In this document: positions 47,508-60,894 of the stretch, piece after piece
Numbering within the stretch: the stretch's first letter is position 1
Layout: each line of letters starts with the position of its first letter
Source of the DNA: Clavelina lepadiformis
Taxonomy: Eukaryota > Chordata > Ascidiacea > Aplousobranchia > Clavelinidae
Length of the DNA stretch: 64,000 nucleotides
Assembly: GCF_947623445.1 (NCBI RefSeq)
Contig: NC_135241.1
Span: 24,368,501-24,432,500 of the forward strand
Reading direction: 5' to 3'
Notes under the pieces: model-generated
Databases searched by the model: none
Told to the model about the DNA's origin: nothing
What the model saw: the letters and a program-made list of their open reading frames with translations, nothing else
Translations under genes and position numbers: made by a program

Positions 47508-49474
47508 CATCGGTTCCTCACTTTCAATCTTGTCAAATCTATTATTGAGCTTTGCTTTTTCTTCGGATGTCAAGCTTAACTCCAAACACTCTAATCCTGC
47601 CAGGGATCTACTTCTCAGTGGAGACAATGCCTCAAAAAACTGTTTTGTTGGGGTTTCTGTGATCACTGTGCTTGGATTAAAAGAGGTTGACGGACCAGCA
47701 ATATCTACATTTTCTCGTTCCCTTGAAGTACTGGTTGAAACTGGATACGTTTCAAATCTCCCACCGGTGCAGTCGGGTTGAAAGAATATACCAAATCGTT
47801 AAGTAAATCGTCGGATAGGTTCTGATCTGGTAATTTTAGAAGACTAGAAAAATAACCCTGCGTGGTTGCAGAAGTAACACTTGGGGAAGACTTCGACACA
47901 TCATTGCAGATGTCGGCGGAGAAAGCCGCCTCCGATCGGTCATTGGGAGTGATGCATGTTTTTTTTCGCTAGAAATAACTGGCTGTACATTGTCATCTGG
48001 AGGTGAAGTCTGAATTGCAGCGACAGAAATTATTGGATTCTCAGACCCTGAAGAAAATCCTTGTGAAGGAATCGTCTGGGAGTAGTCAACAGCAGTTTCG
48101 TCTATCTGTCATATACCACAAGCTTTCAAAGATTGTTTGATTTTCGCAGGCTGTGAACTTGTTTGCAACGTAGTTTTAAGTACTTTACCAAAAGCGAATT
48201 TTGTCACCGGTGCTTTTGTGTCCCTCACAAAAGTTAAGCAAGCTGATCTTGATTTGGCTTTTAGAGGGCCAAAACTCCTTTATCAAGTGGTTGCAATACG
48301 TGAGACGTATGTGGGGGCAAGCTAAAAAGTACCAAGAGGATGCTGGTTCTAACATCCTTATGTGAAGAATGTCCACCAAGCAAACCCCCTTTCTTCCGCC
48401 GGTGGCCAATGTGGAATGAATTTATTTTTCATCTAGTTATGAAAAGCGTAATGAGTCGTCCACCCAGAATCAGTCGTAAACACTCTTGAATTTTGAGGCA
48501 GATTCAGAGCATATACAAGGTTCATCGATTTCCCAGAAAACAAAAGGTAAGGCGGCAGGATGGAACATCGGCAACAATGCACATTAAAACTTTTATTTGT
48601 GCTTAGTTGCAACTGGTGATGTTATAGACATTCTGATGAATCTTGTCTGTAGCTACTTTTCCGCTTTTTGTATGAAGTGGAAAACCAGATTCGTCACAGT
48701 TGCAAACGAATGATGGAGAGGTTATGTTATATTCAGTTAAAAATTTTATCGTACGCATCAAACCAAGTATGGATTTTGTTTTCTGTGCAAGCAACTGCTC
48801 TAGACAGTTCCAGTGGTTCTGTTCTTTTGATCTTTAAATCGGGATGTTTTGATCTAAAACCATACCACCATGACTTACCAGGAACGTTGTCCTTAAACGT
48901 AGAAACGTTGCGGCCCCTTAAATCTAGCATTTCTTTCACCGCTTGGATTATATTTTTTTTTGATAAACCAAACCCTCTCAAAGCCATACCTTTTAACCAT
49001 TTCTTCGAATGAGTTTTTTCTTCTGCGGTTAAGCAGGTTTTTGGCCATGTTTGCATATCAATGAAGAACGCTTTTCTATAGCAAACAATAAATACGCAAA
49101 TTTGCTCAACTTATTCACAAAAAGATTATTCTTTCACAATTTCTGGGAAAGATTTGTTTAAATTTGCAGTAAAATATTCATCTATCTACGTGCGATTGGA
49201 TAAAAAAAAGGGTAAATTAGTTGGTTACCATAAAAAAATTTCTTATTCATACATAACCAAACTTAGATAAACCTATAAAAATCTCTAAAAATAGCTTACC
49301 GCTTATGCGATGGAGTGTGGTAATAGGAATACCATATTTTTCAGACACAACTTTAAACGTAACTTTTCTGTTTGCACCTTCACTAGAGGATGTTTCACCA
49401 GAAAGCTCTCTGAGAGCTGACTTCAAATCGTCTTTGGTATACTTTGTTTTCCTTTTGGTAAGGTGGCTAGGCAT
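47508..49474 (-). pseudogene. Older pogo-like transposase, broken and interrupted by Tigger
   Basis: Read on the minus strand from 49474: KRKTKYTKDDLKSALREL and KYGIPITTLHR (pogo HTH), then KKNIIQAVKEMLDLRGR, KSWWYGFRSKHPDLKIKRTE (CENP-B-type domain) and FVCNCDESGFPLHTKSGKV (first catalytic Asp region). Further on come PPYLLFSGKS, SGWTT (48440-48580) and a C-terminal region with SLAGLECLELSLTSEEK at 47530-47610. Several stops and frame changes separate these parts, e.g. between 48600 and 48150, and the part between 49060 and 49290 does not read through (it may be an intron). The sequence is clearly different from the Tigger transposase next to it. The Tigger insertion lies after SEEPM; a few more codons may continue at 45387 and below. 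Confidence 0.8.
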
Positions 49475-50850
49475 CCGTCATAGATATCAAAGAAACATCT
49501 TGAAATTTTCAAGTAGCTTAGAAGAACGTTTGTTGAAAAATTTCCACCAAAAATGTATACAGCGATGTGACACACCTACACCAGTTCACTGAAACGAAGT
49601 ACGTGTGACTCAAAGGATTTTACAGTTCTGTAAAATTACATTCGCATATTGGCTACCGCATCAAAGTTAGACCAATGTAGAAAAAGTGATTAAAAAAGAA
49701 AGTTAAAGATGAAAGAGCTCCACAAAAATCTAAAGATAATTAGAAGAGGAACTGTTGCGCAAGTGTGCGAAAAAAGAGCTCTCTTAGCTCTTATTATTCG
49801 CGAAAAATTAAAAGATTTGTACAGGGACCAATTTCTTGCCTCAGCAAGAAATTTAGCTTTTTTTGAGTATGGTGTGTTTCTCTTGATACAAAACAAGAAT
49901 AATTTGTAGATAGAAACTTGAAAATTTGAACGTTAACGGAGAAGGCCTTTAAAATGTTGCACACGAAATTTCATTTCAAATGTACAAAACTTAAAATTTA
50001 ATTAACGATTTTTGGCAAAATTTTGCTTACTGGTTATTATTGCATATTGGCTAGCCTACCCTATTATGGTAGCAGTAGCCCTACTTGCTGTAAGAACGTT
50101 CATAATTTGTACCGGTAGCCATCATATCATAAAATTATGTTATTTACTGTAAGTTGGCCAGAGCAAGTTCTTTATGAAGTTTGGAAAAGACCTTTTATTT
50201 TTTTGCAAAATTGTATTACATCTAGGCCTATTCCTCATCATAAAATAAGGCTACATCCTTGTCAAGGTATAAGTTTGTAAAGTGTGGGATTCATGCCAAC
50301 AGGTCAGTGATGTTTAACTATTCACAAACTTGTCAGTAGCTGCGTGCATTTATATTATAAATTATGGAAAGCAATTTGGCTGAGTATTTTATCAAAAATT
50401 TTTGATAAAACTATGTGTTGTAACAGAATTTAAATGTTAGATATATAAATGTGCATTATGAGACATTGTAGCGACATTAAGTCTGTCTCGTTGGTTGGTT
50501 AGTGATTGATTAATTGTAAATGTTATATGAATAATGTTGTGCTGAAGGCAGAGATTCATATTGTTCAATTAATTAATGTAACATTCGCTCGCTTACACGC
50601 TCCAAAAAGAAACACTTTATTTGCCAATGTCAACTCGCAACATGATCGCAGTGTTTCCAACATAACACATCAATAAACACATGGTGGCGCTAATACGAAC
50701 ATCGTTCGGACACTACATTTAATCCAATGTCAAATGTATAATTCCCTATTACCTAAATTTTGCTAACATTGAAGAACACAGTTAACTGCGCATAAAACAT
50801 GTTCATTAAAGATGCAAAACTCAAACTCTAAAAACACCTTATACAAAATC
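49475..50850. other. Spacer with a 70-bp repeat
   Basis: 50065-50132 is a close direct copy of 41217-41283 (GTAAGAACGTTCATAATTTG and TACCGGTAGCCATCAT). A 66-codon open frame on the plus strand (49709-49909; MKELHKNLKII start) is not recognised and may be chance. Otherwise nothing seen. Confidence 0.4.
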
Positions 50851-51840
50851 ATCATAATGCCCCGGTTTCTTGAGGTCGTTACGAGGCCGTAGATTAATAG
50901 AGGGTTCTAGCGTTTCCCCCTTACCATAATCAATTGCATTATTACCAGCATTAAATTTCTTTACATGCGTCGCATTACGTTTATATCAATTACACTTTAA
51001 AAAAAATACAACGTTTATTAACTACAACACTGTTTCCATGTTTCTCTACCACAACAAAAGGTAGTAGTGGAATGTAGTAGATAATTTTGTCACGCACATT
51101 TTGTTTAAGTGAAACGGTGTCCCCGGGATTAACATCACTATGCCCAGCAGACCGTCTTACATCTGCATGGTCCTTCCTCTTTTGCTTATTCTCCTGGATC
51201 ATGATCGCGAGCAAATTGTAAATCATCAAAACACGATGAATCAAACTCAGGTACTAATCAACTTGGTTTGTATTTTACGCTTAAACAACAATTCAGCTGG
51301 ACAACTCCAGTAGTACTATGAGTTGTAGAACGATACATCTATAATTAAGTATTAATCTCCTTTTTCCAGTTCTTACCCTCGACCTGGGCAATCTTTAGGC
51401 ATTTAATAGACAGCGGTAACCATGGGTAGTAAACATTCGTTCAAGACTAGCAATTATTTTTGCCAACGTAATCGATTTCATAACATCCACTTCGAAATAC
51501 CTACTATAATAATCAACAACTACAAAAATACAATCTCTGGAAGGTAATGGTCCCTTTAAATCAACTGCTAAGTGTTGCCAGGGGCCTGATGGCAATTCGG
51601 TACAACTTATTGGTTCAGGACTAGCTGGTTTTGAAACAAGTTGGCAACCGTAACACGATTTACAGAATCGTTCACTTTCTTAATCAATTCCAGGCCACCA
51701 TAACTTTTCTTGTAGTCAACGTTTCATAACGACTATGCCTGAGTGTCCCTCATGTGCAAGTTGAAGCACACGTTTATGAAACTTTTTGGTATAACAAATC
51801 TTGTTCCACGAAGAATGACATGTCCAATATTCGTCAGCTC
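50850..51840 (-). mobile_element. Ty3/gypsy retrotransposon fossil, integrase region
   Basis: Minus-strand peptide similarity to the retroviral-type integrase core (PSGPWQHLAVDLKGPLPS; FVVVDYYSRYFEVDVMKS), preceded by a zinc-finger-like part and followed by a C-terminal tail region (VNPGDTVSLKQN). This is the LTR-element integrase of the Ty3/gypsy group. Only the 3' part of pol is present and it is broken in several places. No gag, reverse transcriptase or LTR pair was recognised. An old, inactive remnant. Confidence 0.75.
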
Positions 51841-54800
51841 ACTCCGAACAGGTATACTGTTAAAAAAATTTTGTTAAGTTTACCCCTTAAGTTTTGGCAG
51901 CACTTTTTATGAAATTTATTAGAAATTTTCCTCTAAAAACATTGTAAATATTACTTACTTTCTTTGCAAATTTTCATATGTTTACCTGTAAAATCTATGT
52001 AACATGGCTTGTAATATTTACTAAACATGGAAATTTTACTGGTTTATTGCAGAAAAATTTACATGGTTAGTTGATATTTTTGATATGGATTTCATTGCGT
52101 GACTAAAATGCCAGCAGATAACCTTTGCACTTAAAATTGAAAACAGACCTTCAAACACATTTACACAGTTTATTTAGCATAATTTGAATTACACCAAACT
52201 TTTTTAACATGAAACACATGCCCACTAAATGATAAACGTGGGAAACACATCATGAAGTAGATCATATCACATGAAAAACGGGGGTGTTTAAAGTAGAACC
52301 AAAGAATTTACAAGAGACATTCAAAATAATATAACAATACTAATTTTCGTAACTAAGTTGACGTTTTTCATTGATTTAAACTGTAGGCCTACATGTATCC
52401 TTAAAATGTTGCATGTTGATGAGGCAGAATTGATAACTAGAGAATTGCATCCATACACGTACTTTGTTGTGTGGTAATTGTACATCTAAATTTGAAATAG
52501 GTGCAATACAAGGTAAATCAGCTGTAAATTTTGTTTAGAAATGGTGTCATGTCAGATATCATAAAAGAAAAAAATGTAACAAAAACTCTTTGAACAAAGA
52601 AAGGTTAACGAAAGGTTAAAACGAATGCTTTGAAACATGACTGTGCGCTGTTGCCATCATAATGCACAGACCTGTTGTACAGCACTAGAAAACAGCACAG
52701 AACAGCACTTTTCTGCATCATTTTATTGATCATTACAAGCTCGAGATATCATTTTGCAAAAGTTTAAAGATTTTAGAAGGAACATCATGTTTCTGACGTT
52801 TCCTGCTGATTGACCCATTATTTTTTGCAAAGTACCTTCACATAAAAATTAAACATTACAATGCGTTCCTAGTCAAATAATAATTTGGGGGCAAGTTTAT
52901 GTCAGACCCGACGTGAAAACGCTCCACATTGTCACGAGTAAAGCAATTGACTCGCTTAATGCTTCAATTGTTTTTGTAGAAGTTTGTCTGTAAAACGCAT
53001 GACCAGATCAAACAACAGTAAGCAAGACAGTATTGCATCATAGTATTTCGATAGAAATATCTTGTTTTATTTAGTTAAAACTAATCGTGTGCGTTCCTAG
53101 GACACTAGGCACATAGTACCAAACGCTTTTCTGGTATCAGCCTAGAGTAAATAGCATTGGTTTTGTTGAATGATTTAAAATTGTTTGAATTCTTATTGTT
53201 AAAACAGGGTATGACCAAACTCTAACTCATCATTGTTAACGTAATTTTTAATCTTATATTTACATTTACAGCAGCTGGAGTTGCTATTGAAGTATCGTAT
53301 ATATTTAGTATGGCATACTCGCAATGATGCAGTAAGATAACTTCCTTGGCAACTTCAGTTATAAATCATTATGTTGCATAAAAGTAAAATCTTTAATATT
53401 TATGGTTTTGTGACTCAACCAACCAGAATTAGATTAAGCACTCATGCAGCGGAAAAATTGTTAACTCCCCACTCATTTACAATTGTGAGAACCACAACAA
53501 TAAAGCGTGTCATAGAAAGAAAAGAACATTTTTAACGCTTAGCTGGAAAAAAACTTCCGCAGATGTGGAACGAAAGCGTTATAATTATTCAAACATTTTA
53601 TTCATACACGAATAGCGCCTATTATTCGTACGACCACAAATATTGCTAATTTGTAAATAGTTGCAGAACAAATTCGGGTTCTTGTTCGTAGCAGCACATC
53701 CCCAGTGGATGTGTATGTACTAATATAGTTACTAACACCACACCTGTCATTGCTGTAAACATGATTGATAGCTATATTTGTCACCGGTCAACATTTTATA
53801 CGCTATCCATAAAATATTAATATAAATAGAAGATACATCAGAATAACGCCGTGCTTACAGGTCGTCTAGACAAGGCACGGATGGAATTTTAAGGGGAAAT
53901 GTTTCTCTTGCTACTTGGTTGACCTATGACGACTAGCATAGGTACTTGTAATAGGTAATAATGGTAAATACATCATAGGTAATACTGACGACAATGAAAA
54001 AAAAAGGAATTTTTTTGGAAATTGCATGATAAGCTTCTCAGTAATCTTGCTAACAGACGAGCAAACGTGTGTATAACCATGAACTTCTTTCAGATGTAAT
54101 TACGGCAGGTTTTCGGTTGCTTGCTATGTTGCACCTTTGAGACACTTCAGTTTAAACCTTGTTTTCAACACATGTTTTAATATATTATCACTCCATATGA
54201 ATAGGTAAAGTAGTAGAGTGGCAAAACTCGCAAATACCGAAATTATATTAAGAAAAAAAAATTAGGAAACCTAAAAGCCTTTAATTTAAACATAGGCCTT
54301 AAGTTGGATCCATAAAAGCAAATTTTGTAATCAAGAATGTTTGTAGGGAATGAAATTTTCTAGGGGAACTAGTTTGTAAGGGAGTTAAATAAATACTGCC
54401 ACCATTGCAGCAATTCAATTAAATCAAAAGTTCCATACACTAAGATTCAAAACGTTTTTTAAAAGCCTTAAAAATATTAAATCCCTGAAAACTTTCGAAA
54501 CAGAGGTGGAATATTGGAGCCATTAAAGGAGTGCAGTTTTAAAATTAAAAATTAAACCGTAAGGAAACGAAAGCACAAACTGCTGTGTAAGTGTTGAACG
54601 CAGGTCTTCGCATTTCTATATGTGTTGCTGACATATTTTAAAATTTTTTTACTTGTGCATGCTATTTTTTCTTTGTAAGTTATTGCCCAGTTTCTGTGTA
54701 TCATGCTTACTGTTTCTTCACGTCTTTCTCGACTCTCCATTATCTGCAGCATTTCATCATGTCAGTTTCAAGATGAAGATCTTAATTTCTAATTGCAACA

Positions 54801-57044
54801 GCTCTACTGTTTTTCGGTTACTCATTTTCAACTTGTACAAAGTAAAAACTTCTCCAATTACTTTGAAGCTTGTTAAATTAAGGAGTGGATTGCATTGGCA
54901 TACACACAAGTTTTATACACATTATACACCATACTACAAGTCTACAAAACAATCAAAACTGACCAAGTCCATTGCACTCAAGGGCAATGTCTTCAACCTC
55001 AGCTGTCATCACATTAAGACCAAGTGCATTTCTTCAGCTATTGGTGAATAACGCAGATGACAACGTTGTTCCGTGTAATGATGGTTTAAGGAATAACCAA
55101 CTACCAGGTTTCTGCCCATGGGACATTTAGACTACGGATAAACCGAAAAGAAGACTTAACTTTTGCAGCTTTGATACCGCAAAGAAAACCGACAAACCAA
55201 CGCCAGTTGAAGCAATCCTCGCACCTATCAAGTGAAATTCCCGGAGTAGGATAACAGGCTCATTTATCTCAGAAGCATTCTGCCTTGTAACGAAACTATT
55301 TGCTATGAAATCCGTCACTGCCTCCAGCAAGCAACTGTCCGACTGGCTTTGACACTCGACAGCATGACATTTTTATTCATTATTTTCCATCACTTTCCTT
55401 GTGATCAGATGCCAGAGCTGTTGATATTTTCTGTCTTTTCTTTCTCCTGTCAACCAAATTTATAAAAATGTTGTTTTTGTATGTTTTTTTAGGTTGTGAT
55501 AAATTACTTGTGTTGTGTTGCAACAGTAATGTTAAGAACGTAAATATTCATATCAAAAAATAATTCAAAGTTGCGTAAAAAAAGTGAAAAAAGAAAAAAA
55601 ATCAAATGAAAATAAAAAAAGATGTATTATTACTCTTACTATTAAGTGTTTCATATTTTTCACTTTAGTTATTACGTATTAAGTAACCAATGTTGTGGTG
55701 AGCTTTGTCTGTGTTCCACTTAGTTTAGGCATTTTAAGTAGTTGCATCACTTTTTTGTTCTGCTTTTCTGCTCTGTTTCGCAAATTGAAAACTTCTAAAA
55801 CAAAAACGTTAATAGTAATAGCATTCCGAGATAGTAGTACAAGATAACATTAGATGACTTAAGACTTGTTCTAATCACCTCGAAATAGTCCATATAGGTG
55901 AAATAAAGCAAACATTTATAACTGATTCTGAGCTTAAGTTAAAATACACAAAATTCAGTACACAATTGATAGTTCTCTATAATTAGACTTTAGGCTACAC
56001 ATAAGGCATCAGCAACCAATATAGGGCATCTACCTATATTGGTTGCTGTGTTCTACAAGTACAAAATGTTTTCTAAGAAACCTGCAAATTAAAGAAATTT
56101 GAAGTTGGGGTAAAAAAACATGTTTTCTTGCTGCTTGAGGCATATGTTTGTCATATTGTTGCAACATATCACAACACAAACCTTTCCGCAGTTACTGAGA
56201 TGGACTTGATCAGGTCCTTAAGATGTTAAGCTGTAACCCTTGTGACAGACAGACGAAAATGCGATGGTCAAAAATTAGGCTAAATTCGTGTCTTAGCCGA
56301 GACATATGCTCTCCAAATTTTAACTTTAATTCAAAACATCTTCGCTGGTATCAAGGCCATTAATTGCATGAAATACTGCCTAACAATATGTACTCTTAGA
56401 TGATATAAAATCTTCAACTTTTGCCTGTAATATTGTTTTATAGGTCGTTCCAAGAAACAGTATTATAAAATGTTTGTTCTATTTTATCATCACTGCTAAA
56501 ATCAAGCTCTTTCCTTGGTTTTGTTAAGGCGAAGCACCTGTGCCTTGCCCAGGCGATATCTTGGTAACAGTTTTTAGTCGCAGTCCACCAATTCCACAAT
56601 ATGATCTGCGTTAAGTGCGTTAATCTGCGTTAATTAAGTGCGTTACGCCATAAAAAAAAGTTTAAAATCTAACTCTTGCAAGCTGTTGTTGTTGGTCATT
56701 TTAGATTCCAAGGAAGATGTTGCATTTTAGCTGTCACTAACTGCTTTTTATCCTTGAAAAAATGTAACTTTTTGGCACTTACAGTGTTTACATGCAACAT
56801 ACTTCGTCATGCGAAAACGTGTTCTACTCAGGTAAAATACCTGTGCCTAGAGCCGTGCACTGTAAAATATCTAATCTTTGAGAGACGAATCGAACCGGGT
56901 ATTCGACAGGCAATGTAGATTATAATAAAACGATGGTAGGATTGCCACTGGAAACAAAAACATTAACAAACATTTATTACAAGCGGATAAGTGCTGGGAC
57001 GTGCATTGCTATTTTTCGTACTGACCGGAGAGATTGCTATTTCT
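51841..57044. other. Long non-coding stretch
   Basis: AT-rich, no gene recognised. Open frames at 54552-55051 lack domains. A somewhat more GC-rich stretch at 55040-55370 with a 67-codon minus frame could be a transposon remnant, but no family was recognised. A possible transposon end (CTGTTAAAAAAATTTTG) lies at 51858, without a convincing partner. Confidence 0.35.
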
Positions 57045-57425
57045 TCTAGTTTAGCAACGTGACCTTCTAGAAGTTGGCTTCAATTTTTCAGTTGCCTACT
57101 TGGGCCTGCTCATAACAGGAGTGTCTGCTTAGCATAAAATTTGAATACATTTACAACTTGCTATTTGTTTAAACTTTAGACATGTCATAATGGACTGGTG
57201 GTAGTGCCGCACTATGTGTTATAGCTCGGCTGTGCGAGCTTCCTGAAGTAGATTTCGAATTTTTAGTTGTCTATTTTTGCCCTGTTCATAGTGTCGTTGT
57301 ACTGTTAGTTTGCAACATATTCACAACTCTCTATTTTTAACGAACTATCGACAAGTTCAACGTCAACGACACCTTTCTATATTAACACCTTCAGATGCTT
57401 CATAACGGACTGGAACCTAACCATT
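57045..57425 (+). repeat. Two tandem units of about 190 bp
   Basis: Units 57045-57230 and 57235-57425 align: CTTCTAGAAGTTGGCTTCAA against CTTCCTGAAGTAGATTTCGA, then CATAACAGGAGTGTCT against CATAGTGTCGTTGT, and CATAATGGACTGG against CATAACGGACTGG. A third, partial unit lies at 60895-61065. No coding signal. Confidence 0.6.
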
Positions 57426-58088
57426 GCAGTTTCATAGGTCTTCTTAAGCCAGACCTCCTTTCCCTGTGGGCACATCTTGTCAGGATTAGTGGCTTATTCT
57501 CACTTGAAAGGGAAAAGTTTTCTGGTGTTGTGATGAACCTTGGCTTTAGTGTGATGTATAAATTGTGATGTATATTTTATTGTGATGTATAAATTGTATC
57601 AATTGTCTAGTGATGAATTTGTTTGAGAGTAATTAGCTGAAAATGTAAAATAACTGTAAGCATAAATGTTAAGAAAGTGTCTGTAGATGTTTTAATTCGC
57701 TTGTTATAGTAACTTTATCAATCGCTACCAAATTTGAGAGATTGCATAGAATGCAAACCTGATCCGACAAATGTTTGGAGAAATTTTAAGGAAGTGTCAA
57801 AAGTCTAAGTATCTTTATTGAGTTAGTTCGCTTTTATATCACCATCGAGTAACAAGTTTGGAAAAAGTTGCATAGAATGCTAAAAATAATGAATTGATTT
57901 GTAACTTGAAAGTCTTACTCTTTACAACAATACATCTATTGAAAGCTGAAAGTTACTTCTTTATCTATTGTCAGCATTTGTTTCAAGAACCTCAAAATTT
58001 TTGTAGCTTTTTAAAAGTTTGTTAAGCTGCGAAAATGTTTCTCTAGTGAATTGTCATGTTTTAGGATAAACCTGCAGATATGTCACTA
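57426..58088. other. Spacer
   Basis: No gene or element recognised. Confidence 0.4.
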
Positions 58089-60891
58089 CACTGTAAAAAA
58101 AAAATTTCTTGTTTACATCTAAATGTATGGCAGCAGTGTTGCCGTACAAAATTATGTATCTTTACGTTCAAAAGATGTGAAGTGCTTTTACACAAAGCAA
58201 TTTGTTTTTTCGTAAAACAACGCATTATGTTAATTAATGCATAAAACTGTTAAAATAATAATGGTAGTATGTTTATTACAGATCCTATACATATGTTTCT
58301 AAATACAATTAGCTGTATTAATGCAAAAATCAATACTTCATTGAAAGTAAATCTATCAATCACCCGCCTTTTATTTACAATTACTTTTATTTACTTTACT
58401 TTGCATGACAGTGGTGATACGGACAATTTATCAATTCACCATTCAAAATATGACACTTAACATGTTTTATAATATTGTCCAGCTGGTTACTCAAAAAATT
58501 CAGAGTACAATCAGGCTGTGCACATTTATACAAATCACAAGAAATGTCAGATTCAGTAAAAGTTCTTTGATATGGTTTTGTCTTATGCTTTCATTCATAT
58601 TGAGACATAAGTGAACTATACTTCCTGAAGTTCAGGTTGCAGTCAGCAGCACCACATTTAAACACATAGTAATGCACATTTCGATGAAACGAAATGTGCT
58701 CAAAATACTTAACATCTGACTACCGTATTTACTTGATTGTAAGCCGCCCTTGATTGTAAGCCGCATGTGATAGTGTTAAAAATTTAATGTAAGCTGCATA
58801 TACCAACTGCTTAAAGGTTTATTTTAACTTTCACGCTCATTATTGTCATTGTCATCATCATCGATAATGTCACCGAGATTACCGACAATTTAAAATGCAC
58901 GTCACAACTTCACAATTGTCGGTATCAGACAACGCAGTACGGCAAAACATCTATTCTATGGCAAAGTCGACAACGAAAAAGGCAAAAAGAAAAAATGTAA
59001 GCCACCTTTGATTGTAAGCCGCCCTTGAATTTAAGCCGCAAACATAATGAAAAAAAAAACTTTGTAAGCCGCGGCTTACAATCAAGTAAATACGGTAATC
59101 AATTTTATAATTGCATAAATCACATGCAAATAACAACATTATCCTCGAAGAAAAATGGTCAGGTAAAACAGAAATACTTGAGAAATCGAGACAAGAACAA
59201 GCAGAAAATGAGTACATTGAATGCGAATTAACTATTTTACCGACATTTTTTTTAATTTACAATTGATACTGCAAACCACAATCGGGCTGTGCATATAAAA
59301 TGGTAAGGTATCACAACCAGACTTGGACAACTAGATTTTTTCAATTAGATTGAAATTACAATTAAAACGTACTAACCTGTTACTAGTTAAATGAGAACTA
59401 GAACTTAAGAATTTTGTAAAACTAGAATTAGGTTTATCATTAGTGCAATTCAAACTAAAATTTGTTCGAAAAAGTCGATTTTTCCGTCTTTTGGTCAATT
59501 TTACTTACTTTTTAGCAAATTATTTTATTATTCTCATCACTTTTCCTTGAAAAACATTCAAAACAAGGTTGACGTGTTTCAATGTCCCAGGTCGCGTGCA
59601 AAATTAGGCTAAAAATTGTCATGAAAGTAGGAAAACTGTGGTATTTTAGGCCAAAAGTTCTAGATTTTGGGCCTCTGTTGAGCAAGTTTTCATGTTGTTT
59701 GATGGCATTTTATGAACTGGTAGTCCGAAGAATACTTAATTCACATACAAAATTTCAGAGAGCCCCATGCAGGATTTTTCTAGTAATTAGTCTTTTAGTC
59801 AATTCAACTGTATATAAAACAAACAAATATTGTATGGCATTTTTTGGTGTTTGACGCCTCTTTAAACATACACCTGTTGTGTATAATTCACTAATTGGTA
59901 GTGCTGAAGCAGATGTGAAATGCTCAAATAACCGCTTGCTTTAAAATGAGAAGCCTTGAACTATTAACCTTGTAAGCATTCAGTGGAAAATAGTCAGTCA
60001 AATTAGAAGATTTAGAGCAACAAAATTCTTCTAATGGTTTTACAACTTCGTATATTCCTAAGTTGGGGACAGGTATACAACCTCATATAGCCTAGTTCTG
60101 TTATTAGATACAATGCAGTTTGCATCAAACCTGACCAAACCCAAAGCAGAACTCATAGACGCATGCCACATGCAGCAGCACTTGCACCTTATTTTCAGGG
60201 AAAGAACATAGAAATCTAAACATTTTTTTCTGAAGAATTGGAAAAATCATAATTTGAAAAAAGTGAAACAAAACTTAACTTTAAATGTTAATTTAATTCA
60301 AAAAATGTTTGATATACAATATTATACAGTTTAATCAGGACTATAAACCTGTGGAAGCATTTCACGGAAGTTTAGGTCTATGGGCTACATACAAAATATG
60401 GATTACATATCTTTTTCATATATTTCATTCCAGATTTAAATTAGATTAAATAAGTTAAAATATAAAGCAACCTTCAAGCAATTTTTAAAAGAACGTCAAG
60501 GATTTGCAAAAAGTGATTGTAGTTTTGGTAGAAATTTTTTTCATTATCGTTTTGTTTTCGACCCAATAAATAACAATAAGCCTAGTGTTACAGCCCTAAT
60601 GACCGAAATAGAGCCCACATCTGTATTTGCTTTACTGTATTGGAATAGTTTTTTTTTTTTATCAATTCTAATTTTTATTCTTAGTGTACTGTTACGTAAG
60701 TTTACCATAAAATTGCAAACAAATTTGTGTTTTATGGTTATACATAAAAAAATAAAAAAGCAGAAAATGTTTTGTAAATTTTGAAGTGTGTTAGTAAAAA
60801 AACACATAATTATCTGTCACAAACATCTACATATGTTTTTATGTAAAATATAATAAAAAAGTATTTAATTTTAAGGTTTTTTTTTACGGTG
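58089..60891. mobile_element. CACTG-type DNA element, non-autonomous (2.8 kb)
   Basis: Ends CACTGTAAAAAAAAAA (left) and, inverted, CACCGTAAAAAAAAAC (right), flanked by TA (58087-58088; 60892-60893). The end motif and the TA duplication match the coding element at 41290-44741. The interior is AT-rich without a recognisable transposase, so it is probably non-autonomous. A MITE is nested at 58721-59097. Poly-A ends weaken the TIR evidence, so this is a probable call only. Confidence 0.5.
58721..59097. mobile_element. MITE of the 'GTAAGCCGC' family, well preserved
   Basis: Inverted ends starting TACCGTATTTACTTGATTG and continuing GTAAGCCGC; about 27 bp are perfect on both sides. TA at each border may be the target duplication. 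Several further GTAAGCCGC repeats lie just inside both ends. 377 bp, non-coding. A diverged copy lies at 22066-22275. Confidence 0.85.
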
Positions 60892-60894
60892 TAC

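Noticed and set aside
51858-53220. Possible third CACTG-like element (CTGTTAAAAAAATTTTG to AAAACAG)
   Set aside because: The two ends match too weakly, and no target duplication was found.
54653-55051. 132-codon hydrophobic open frame
   Set aside because: Low-complexity, AT-rich composition, no start context, no homologous pattern; probably chance.
56870-56910. GGTTCGATTCG on the minus strand, a B-box-like sequence
   Set aside because: No A box or tRNA fold around it.
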